This document shows positions 6,404 through 11,568 of a stretch of 11,568 bases of DNA, piece after piece. Origin of the DNA: an uncultured Collinsella sp. (GTDB lineage Bacteria > Actinomycetota > Coriobacteriia > Coriobacteriales > Coriobacteriaceae); NCBI GenBank assembly GCA_959602875.1, contig CAUGVQ010000064.1, positions 1 to 11,568 on the forward strand, given 5' to 3'. Position numbers and translations under genes: made by a program. The notes under the pieces were generated by a model that was not told the origin of the DNA, did no database searches, and worked only from the letters and a program-made list of their open reading frames with translations. Position 1 is the stretch's first letter. Every line of letters begins with the position of its first letter.

Positions 6404-8629
6404 CTAGCGCTTGGTTGTGCGCTTCTTGGCCGCGCTCACCGAGGTGGTCTTAGCCGCGGGCTTGGCGGCCGGCTTCGTGGGCGCCTTCTTGGCGGCATCG
6501 TCGGCCTTGGGCACTGCGGCGGGCTTGGCTGCGGCGGTCGCCTTGGCGGCGGGCTTAGCCGTGGCGGTTGCCTTAGCGGCGGGCTTGGCCGCAGTGGTGG
6601 CCTTTGCCGTAGCGGTCGCCTTGGCAGCAGGCTTGGCCTCAGCGGTCTTGGCGGTCGCCTTGGGCGCAGTCGTCTTCGCGGCAGTAGTCTTAGCGGCCGC
6701 GGCCTTAGTGGCGGCAGGGGCCTTCTCAACAGGCTTGGTAGCAGTCTTTGCCGTAGCTGCCTTGGCAGCGGGCTTTGCGGCCTCCTTGGTTGCGGCAGGC
6801 TTCTCTGCGGCCTTGGCCGCGGTCTTGGTCGCAGCCGTCTTCGTCGTGCTCGCGGCCTTGGTCGCGGTGGCCTTGGGGGCAGCCTTTGCCGTGGTCGTCT
6901 TCTTTGCAGGAGCGGTCTTGGGGGCCGCCTTCTCCGCAGCCTTGGCCGTGGTCTTGCGCGCGGCGGGCTTCTTCTCCGCGGGCTTCTCAGCTACTTTTGG
7001 GGAGCTCGCCTTCGGAGCCTTCTCCTCAGCGGACTCGGCCTTGGCCTCAGGTTCCTTCACGGGCTCGGGCTTGGGCTCAGGCTTAGCTTCTGCTTCGGGC
7101 TCGGGCTTGGGCTCTGCCTTCGGCTCGGGCTTGGGCTCGGGTGCCGGGGGAGTGGGCGGAACGGGCTGGACGTCGGGGCGCAGGAAGGTATAGAGGTCCA
7201 TGTAGGCGCCTGCGGAGCGCTTCCACGAGAAGTCGGTCTTCATAGCCTGCTCGACGACGCGGTTGAAGGCGTCGCGGTCGTCCCAGAACAGGCGGGCGCC
7301 GCGGAAGACTGCGTCGCCCATTTCGTCGCCGTTGAAGTTTGCGAACGAGAAGCCCGTGCCCTCGCCGGTCTCGTAGTTGTAGGGGATGACGGTGTCGCGC
7401 AAACCGCCGGTCTCGCGGACCACCGGCAGGGTGCCGTAGCGCATGGCGATGATCTGCGACAGGCCGCAGGGTTCAAAGAGCGACGGCATGAGGAAGAGGT
7501 CGGCGCCGGCGTACATGCGGCGGGAGAGCGCGGAGTCGAAGGTGATGCGCGCGGACATGGTTCCCGGGTACTTTGCCGCGAAGTAGTTCATGGCGTCCTC
7601 GTAGGCGCGGTCGCCGGTACCGAGCACGGCCACCTGGACGCCGCCCGAGAGAATGCGGTCGAGCGAGTAGGTGACAAGGTCCATGCCCTTCTGGCGGGTG
7701 AGACGGCTCACCATGACCATGAGCGGACGGTCGTCGCGAACCTCGAGGCCGAGCTCCTCCTGAAGCGCGCGCTTGCAGGCTGCCTTGCCGGCCATGTTGC
7801 CCACGCTGTAGTTCTCGGTGATCTGGTAGTCGGTCGCGGGGTCCCAGGACGGCTCGTCGATGCCGTTCAGGATGCCCTGGAGGCTCTCGGAACGGTTGCG
7901 GAGCACCCAGTCGAGGCCCTCGCCGTAATCGGAGGTCTTGATCTCGCGCGCGTAGGTCGGGCTCACCGTGGTGATGGCATCGCTGTAGCAGAGCGCGCCC
8001 TGCATGAAGTTGATGGAGCACGAGTCGCAGCGGAGCTGGCGCGCGGCGTTAGGGATGTGGGCGAGGCCGAGCACGTCGTTCAGCATCTTGTCGGAGAACT
8101 GGCCCTGGAAGGCGATGTTGTGGATAGTGAAGATGGTCTTCACGCGCTCGTAGAGGGGAAGCCCCTGATAGAACTCGCGCAGGAAGACCGGGGCGAGGGC
8201 GGTCTGCCAGTCGTTGCAGTGCAGGATGTCGCACTCAAAGCCCTCGGGAAGGTGCTGGAGGCTCTCGCAGATGGCCTTCGAGAAGAAGGCGAAGCGCTCG
8301 CCGTCATCAAAGAAGCCGTACGGGTAGCTGCGGTTGAAGTAGTGCTCGTTGTCCACGAAGAGGTAGGTGACCCCGCCCTCCTCGAGCTTCTCGAGGCCGC
8401 AGTACTCGTTGCGCCATCCGAGCGGCACGTAGAAGTCGCAGAAGTGCTCCATGCGCGCCTTGAACTCGTCGGGGATGCTCGCGTACTTGGGGCACATGAC
8501 GATGACCTCGGAGCCGTCCTTCACGAGCTCCTGGGGAAGGGATCCCGCAACGTCACCGAGTCCGCCCGTCTTGACAAAGGGGGCAACCTCGGCGGAGGCG
8601 AAGACCACATGCATCTTGTCTTTTGCCAT
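6404..8629 (-). CDS. glgA: Glycogen synthase with long Pro/Glu/Lys and Lys/Ala-rich tail
   Basis: GlgA transfers glucose from ADP-glucose to the non-reducing end of an alpha-1,4-glucan. Residues 1-485 form a complete GT5 enzyme. They hold the nucleotide-sugar motif KTGGL (20-24), His170 in TIHNIAFQG, Arg309 and Lys314 in SRLTRQKG, and Glu386 in LFEPCGL, followed by RETGGLRDTV (405-414). Bacterial GlgA normally stops near 480 residues; this one has 741. The added 250 residues are low complexity: about 490-535 repeats Pro-Glu-Pro-Lys, and 536-741 is Lys/Ala/Thr/Pro-rich like histone H1, ending KKRTTKR. I count 54 Lys in residues 491-741. The tail is in frame with no sign of a frameshift or internal start. 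The ATG follows AGGAG (8638-8642) by 8 nt. The 118-bp gap to glgD contains a hairpin, so co-transcription with glgCD is likely but may be attenuated. The tail's role is unknown. Confidence 0.97.
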   Translation of the reverse strand: MAKDKMHVVFASAEVAPFVKTGGLGDVAGSLPQELVKDGSEVIVMCPKYASIPDEFKARMEHFCDFYVPLGWRNEYCGLEKLEEGGVTYLFVDNEHYFNRSYPYGFFDDGERFAFFSKAICESLQHLPEGFECDILHCNDWQTALAPVFLREFYQGLPLYERVKTIFTIHNIAFQGQFSDKMLNDVLGLAHIPNAARQLRCDSCSINFMQGALCYSDAITTVSPTYAREIKTSDYGEGLDWVLRNRSESLQGILNGIDEPSWDPATDYQITENYSVGNMAGKAACKRALQEELGLEVRDDRPLMVMVSRLTRQKGMDLVTYSLDRILSGGVQVAVLGTGDRAYEDAMNYFAAKYPGTMSARITFDSALSRRMYAGADLFLMPSLFEPCGLSQIIAMRYGTLPVVRETGGLRDTVIPYNYETGEGTGFSFANFNGDEMGDAVFRGARLFWDDRDAFNRVVEQAMKTDFSWKRSAGAYMDLYTFLRPDVQPVPPTPPAPEPKPEPKAEPKPEPEAEAKPEPKPEPVKEPEAKAESAEEKAPKASSPKVAEKPAEKKPAARKTTAKAAEKAAPKTAPAKKTTTAKAAPKATATKAASTTKTAATKTAAKAAEKPAATKEAAKPAAKAATAKTATKPVEKAPAATKAAAAKTTAAKTTAPKATAKTAEAKPAAKATATAKATTAAKPAAKATATAKPAAKATAAAKPAAVPKADDAAKKAPTKPAAKPAAKTTSVSAAKKRTTKR
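6407..7162 (-). repeat. Low-complexity tail-coding region of glgA
   Basis: This segment encodes GlgA residues 490-741. Near-identical 10-residue units of the form AKPAAKATAT start at residues 665, 681 and 691, with a partial copy at 701, over roughly 6518-6637. Lys is almost always AAG, but Ala codons vary between copies. That argues against very recent tandem duplication and for long-standing selection on amino-acid composition. The opposite strand reads as an open Ala/Val/Leu frame, a by-product of the repeats and not a gene. Confidence 0.8.
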
Positions 8630-8696
8630 GTCGTACTCTCCTAATCGATCTGAGAGACGAAACTGCCGCCGATGGGGGCGACACCTAAATGATAAC

Positions 8697-8726
8697 GCGC
8701 CCGCCCAGACGGTGCCGGGCGGGCGC
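8697..8726 (-). terminator. GC-rich hairpin between glgD and glgA
   Basis: A perfect 10-bp GC stem (8697-8706 with 8717-8726) with a 10-nt loop starts 21 nt after the glgD stop. On the minus strand it is followed by GTTATCATTT, too interrupted for a classical U-tract. It may be a partial terminator or an RNA-processing or stabilising element between glgCD and glgA. A TATCAT -10-like hexamer (8689-8694) follows the stem, but no -35 partner was found, so I do not call a glgA promoter. Confidence 0.5.
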
Positions 8727-8747
8727 TGTGTTGTTACATGCGCGCGG

Positions 8748-9854
8748 TTAGTGGCGTGCTCCCTTGCCCATCACGAGGATCGCGTCGGGCGTGCCGCGGT
8801 ACTCGGTGTTCTCGGGGATGACATTGTTCTTGTCGAGGATGGCGTTCTCGACACGGGCGCCGCGCTTGATGACGCAGCTGAACATGATGATGGAGTTCGA
8901 GACGTTCGCGCCGCTCTCGACGATAACGCCGCGGGAGAGGATGGAGTTGCGAACCGTGCCGTAGATCTTGCAGCCGGCGGAGATGAAGGAGTTCTGCGCG
9001 TTGCTGCCCGCATAGTACTTGGCAGGTGCCGCGTCGTGCGCCTTCGTGCGGATCGGACGATCCTTCTGGAAGAGCTGGTCGAAGATATCGGGCGTGAGGA
9101 GCTCCATGCTGCGCTGGTAGTAGGTGCGCTCGCCGAAGATGCCGATGGCGAGGCCCTTGTACTCGTAGCTGCAGACGTCGATGCGCGCGAAGTCGCCCGC
9201 GATAGCCTCGAAGAAGTCGAGGTAGTCGGCGTTCGCGTAGTTGTTGATGATGTCGAGCAGAAGCTCGCGGTTGATGACGAAGCAGTCAATGAACTTGTTG
9301 TCACCGTACTCGCAACCGGCCTCGATGGACTGGACGCGGCCCGCGTCGCCGATGATGAGACGGCTGGCATCGTCGTGATGGCGCTCGGCCTTGACGTAGA
9401 CCATGGTCACGCCCACGCCGGAGCGCTCATGGGCATCGATGATCTCGTCGAGGTCCATGTTGAAGATGATGTTGGCGCCCATCATCACGACATAGGGGGT
9501 CGTGGCGCGCTCGAAGAGCTCGCGGTTGGAGATGATGTCGCGTAGAAGGAAGCGCATGCCGCGCTTGGTGGTGCCGTAGGGGTTGCCGGGCATGCAGAAC
9601 AGGCCGCCGCTCTTGCGGTCGAGCATCCAGTCCTTGCCGTGACCCACATGGTCGGAGATCGAGCGCCAGTTGCCCGGCATGACGAGGCCGACGGTGCGGA
9701 TGCCGGCGTTGGTCATGTTGGAGAGCGGGAAGTCGATCAGGCGGTAGCGGCCCATGAACGGCAGCGATGCCACGGGGCGGTTCTCTATCAGTTTGCTGGC
9801 TTCAGTGCCCGCGTAGTTAGCGGTGATATAGCCGATGGCCTTGGAGTTGATCAT
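8748..9854 (-). CDS. glgD: GlgD, non-catalytic subunit of ADP-glucose pyrophosphorylase
   Basis: GlgD is a GlgC paralogue that pairs with GlgC and boosts or tunes its activity; it is best studied in Firmicutes. The 368-residue product keeps the fold (RYRLIDFPLSN, residues 36-46) and a C-terminal left-handed beta-helix with hexapeptide-like repeats. The active site has decayed. The Gly-rich G-G-x-G-S-R-L loop of GlgC is replaced by NYAGTEASKL (13-22). The catalytic Asp of the S-G-D motif is replaced in MGAN (125-128). The Glu-Lys-Pro substrate motif is Glu-Ala-Gly (178-180). These losses distinguish it from a second GlgC. It starts 4 nt after the glgC stop, and its AAGGGGG ribosome binding site (9864-9870) lies inside the end of glgC. 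Tight coupling and near-equal synthesis of the two subunits are therefore expected. Confidence 0.95.
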   Translation of the reverse strand: MINSKAIGYITANYAGTEASKLIENRPVASLPFMGRYRLIDFPLSNMTNAGIRTVGLVMPGNWRSISDHVGHGKDWMLDRKSGGLFCMPGNPYGTTKRGMRFLLRDIISNRELFERATTPYVVMMGANIIFNMDLDEIIDAHERSGVGVTMVYVKAERHHDDASRLIIGDAGRVQSIEAGCEYGDNKFIDCFVINRELLLDIINNYANADYLDFFEAIAGDFARIDVCSYEYKGLAIGIFGERTYYQRSMELLTPDIFDQLFQKDRPIRTKAHDAAPAKYYAGSNAQNSFISAGCKIYGTVRNSILSRGVIVESGANVSNSIIMFSCVIKRGARVENAILDKNNVIPENTEYRGTPDAILVMGKGARH

Positions 9855-9858
9855 CGGT

Positions 9859-11004
9859 TCATTCCCCCTTCCCGATCACGACGTCATTTCCGACGACGGC
9901 GGTGTCCTTCGTAGTATCGACGCTGCCGAGCTTGACGCCCTCTTCGACGACGGCGTTCTCACCCAGGATCGCGCGGCTCACATGCGCGCCGTTCTTGACG
10001 ACGGCGCCGGGCAGCAGCACGGAGTCCTCGACGATGGCACGGTCGCCGACCACGCAGTCGGTGGAGATGATGGAGTGGCGCACGGTGCCCATGATCTTGC
10101 AGCCGTTGGCAACGAGCGAGTCGTCGACGCGGCCGTCGGGGCCGATGTAGTGCGGCGGGCGAGTCGAGTCGTTCGACATGATGGGATGCTTGGTGTCGAA
10201 GAGGTCGAACTCGGGGTTCTCGCCGAGCAGGTCCATCGAGGTCTCGTGGTAGCTCGCGATGGTTCCGACGTCCTTCCAGAAGCCGTTGTACTCATGGACG
10301 AACAGGCGCTTGCCGTCCGCGAGGGCCTTGGGGATGATGTCGTTGCCAAAGTCGTGGCTCGAGCGCTGGTTGACGGCGTCTTCCTCGAGGGCGTTCACGA
10401 GGAAGTCATAGGAGAACACGTAGATACCCATGGAAGCGAGGTTCGAATCGGGCTTCTCGGGCTTTTCGGTGAACTTGGTGACCTGATGGTTCTCATCGGT
10501 CGTGAGGATGCCGAAGCGGCTCGCGTCCTCCCACGGCACCGGCATGACCGCGATGGTGAGGTCGGCGTTGTTGTCGATGTGGGTGGCGAGCATCTCGCGG
10601 TAGTCCATGCGATAGAGCGCGTCGCCCGAGAGGATGAGGACGTACTCGGGGTGGTGGGACTTGATGTAGTCGAGGTTCTGCGTCACGGCGTCAGCGGTGC
10701 CGGCATACCAGGCGCCGCCCTCCTGCGTGGCGTACGGCGGCAGGATAGAGACGCCCGCGCCGGTCTCGTTGAGGTCCCAGCCGCGGCCCGAACCCACGTA
10801 CTCATGAAGCTGGTAGGGACGGTACTGCGTCAGGACGCCGACCGTGTCGATACCAGAGTTAGCGCAGTTGGACAGCGTAAAGTCAATGATGCGGTACTTG
10901 CCGCCGAACGAGACGGCTGGTTTGGCGATCTTAGCGGTGAGCGCCCCCAACCTGCTGCCCTGCCCCCCGGCGAGGAGCATCGCGATGCATTGCTTTCTAC
11001 TCAT
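9859..11004 (-). CDS. glgC: Glucose-1-phosphate adenylyltransferase, catalytic subunit
   Basis: GlgC makes ADP-glucose and pyrophosphate from ATP and glucose-1-phosphate, the committed and usually allosterically controlled step of glycogen synthesis. The 381-residue product has an intact active site: nucleotide loop LLAGGQGSRL (10-19), Lys28 and the following KYRIIDFTLSN (36-46), catalytic-type Asp128 in LSGDALY, and the FTEKP motif with Lys181. A C-terminal left-handed beta-helix covers about residues 290-380. Its length matches the roughly 380-residue Firmicutes-type enzyme rather than the typical actinobacterial form of about 405 residues. The ATG follows a strong AAGGAGG (11011-11017) by 6 nt. 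It is followed after 4 nt by glgD, and the pair should form a mixed tetramer. No convincing promoter was found in the 118 bp upstream. Confidence 0.97.
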   Translation of the reverse strand: MSRKQCIAMLLAGGQGSRLGALTAKIAKPAVSFGGKYRIIDFTLSNCANSGIDTVGVLTQYRPYQLHEYVGSGRGWDLNETGAGVSILPPYATQEGGAWYAGTADAVTQNLDYIKSHHPEYVLILSGDALYRMDYREMLATHIDNNADLTIAVMPVPWEDASRFGILTTDENHQVTKFTEKPEKPDSNLASMGIYVFSYDFLVNALEEDAVNQRSSHDFGNDIIPKALADGKRLFVHEYNGFWKDVGTIASYHETSMDLLGENPEFDLFDTKHPIMSNDSTRPPHYIGPDGRVDDSLVANGCKIMGTVRHSIISTDCVVGDRAIVEDSVLLPGAVVKNGAHVSRAILGENAVVEEGVKLGSVDTTKDTAVVGNDVVIGKGE

Positions 11005-11052
11005 CGATGTCCTCCTTCAAAATCCCTGAACCCTATAGACCTTGCTATCGAG

Positions 11053-11077
11053 CGGGGCGGACGGTGAGTCCGCCCCG
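11053..11077 (-). terminator. GC-rich hairpin between glgP and glgC
   Basis: A 10-bp perfect stem (11053-11062 with 11068-11077) closes a 5-nt loop in the gap between the glgP stop and the glgC start. On the minus strand it is followed by CTCGATAG, with no U-run. It begins 46 nt after the glgP stop and ends 48 nt before the glgC ATG. It may terminate or stabilise the glgP transcript, or attenuate read-through into glgC. Confidence 0.5.
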
Positions 11078-11122
11078 TGGATGCCTTGATGGGGATGCGC
11101 CGTCGTGCAATGACGCGACCCG

Positions 11123-11568
11123 TTATGCGTGCCAGATCTCGTCGCGGTACTCGCGGATGGTGCGGTCGGACGAGAACCAGCCCGAAGACGCGGTGTTCAT
11201 GAGCGCACGGCGGTTCCAGCTCTTGCGGTCCGCATAGCTGGCGGTGAGCTCCTCCCACGCGTCAACGTAGGAGCGGAAGTCCTTCATGACAAAGTCATGG
11301 TCGTTTCCGCTCATGAGCTCATTATGGATGCTTTCGAAGTCACCCGAGAGATGAGCAAACGTGTTATCGGTGAGTTCGTCAATAACGCGCCCTAAACGGT
11401 CACGGTCGCCGTTGTACATATCCCACGCGAAGTGCATATGGCTAGCGCGGAGCTCGTCGACCTCGGGTGCGGTGAGACCAAAGATCTTCTCGTTTTCGAT
11501 GCCGGCGAGGTTCACGATCTCGATGTTGGCGCCGTCCATGGTGCCGAGCGTGAGCGCGCCGTTCATCA
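11123..11568 (-). CDS. glgP: Glycogen phosphorylase, C-terminal part (cut by window edge)
   Basis: Only the last 147 codons plus two bases are in the window; the 5' end lies beyond position 11568. The visible part opens with MNGALTLGTMDGANIEI, the conserved stretch just after the pyridoxal-phosphate lysine of GT35 phosphorylases. It continues through ENEKIFGL and ends with the family's typical C-terminus, SSGWFSSDRTIREYRDEIW. The PLP lysine itself falls just outside. The enzyme releases glucose-1-phosphate from alpha-1,4-glucan ends, which can be burned or returned to GlgC. It is on the same strand as and upstream of glgCDA, separated from glgC by 118 bp with a strong hairpin, so it may be transcribed with them. 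The ATG at 11564-11566 is internal, not the true start. Confidence 0.93.
   Translation of the reverse strand, partial: MNGALTLGTMDGANIEIVNLAGIENEKIFGLTAPEVDELRASHMHFAWDMYNGDRDRLGRVIDELTDNTFAHLSGDFESIHNELMSGNDHDFVMKDFRSYVDAWEELTASYADRKSWNRRALMNTASSGWFSSDRTIREYRDEIWHA

Noticed and set aside
6518..6637. The repeats in the glgA tail as a CRISPR array or intergenic tandem repeat
   Set aside because: The units are in-frame, degenerate at the DNA level, lack unique spacers, and are conserved at the amino-acid level within a coding sequence.
6411..7193. A 260-codon plus-strand frame rich in Ala/Val/Leu that looks membrane-like
   Set aside because: It is the exact antisense of the Lys/Ala-rich glgA tail. 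Reverse-complementing Lys and Ala codons gives Leu, Gly and Ala codons, so the hydrophobicity is an artefact.
8451..9545. A 364-codon plus-strand frame opposite the glgA start and glgD
   Set aside because: It crosses the glgD-glgA gap on the wrong strand and has no domain or ribosome binding site; the Asp/Val-rich composition is typical of antisense reading.
11031..11036. TATAGG as a -10 box for glgC
   Set aside because: Only four of six bases match, and no -35 element lies at a suitable distance; the position 17 nt upstream falls in the GC hairpin.
9835..11067. A 410-codon plus-strand frame opposite glgC
   Set aside because: It is an antisense shadow. Its residues do not resemble any family, while the minus strand encodes a full GlgC with all motifs.

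Overview
The window is a GC-rich bacterial segment with very short gaps between genes. Its gene content fits an anaerobic actinobacterium of the class Coriobacteriia (Collinsella, Enorma or Olsenella type). That placement is an inference from GC content, codon use and gene set, because no rRNA or other marker is in view. All protein-coding genes seen belong to recognisable families. There is no CRISPR array, insertion sequence, phage gene or tRNA.

Left part (1-2468, plus strand): an unassigned G-tract-rich leader, then fmt (methionyl-tRNA formyltransferase) and rsmB (16S rRNA m5C methyltransferase), overlapping by 4 nt as a translation and ribosome-maturation pair. rsmB runs head-on into a small minus-strand FmdB-type zinc-ribbon gene, and the two stop codons share one CTAG palindrome.

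Right part (2869-11568, minus strand, read right to left): a glycogen metabolism cluster in the order glgP (3' end only), glgC, glgD, glgA, then a large GH13-GH77 fusion gene. GlgC with its non-catalytic partner GlgD makes ADP-glucose, and GlgA adds the glucose to the glucan. GlgP releases glucose-1-phosphate from the chain ends. The GH13-GH77 protein probably hydrolyses and disproportionates the short branches or maltodextrins that remain. No branching enzyme (glgB) lies in the window.

The most unusual item is GlgA. A normal glycogen synthase of about 485 residues is followed in frame by about 250 residues of low-complexity tail: first Pro/Glu/Lys-rich, then Lys/Ala/Thr/Pro-rich like histone H1. 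Other points worth a second look are the GH13-GH77 fusion, a GlgC/GlgD two-subunit enzyme of the kind best known from Firmicutes, clustered inverted repeats around a good promoter for the fusion gene, and strong GC hairpins without U-tracts after several genes of the cluster.
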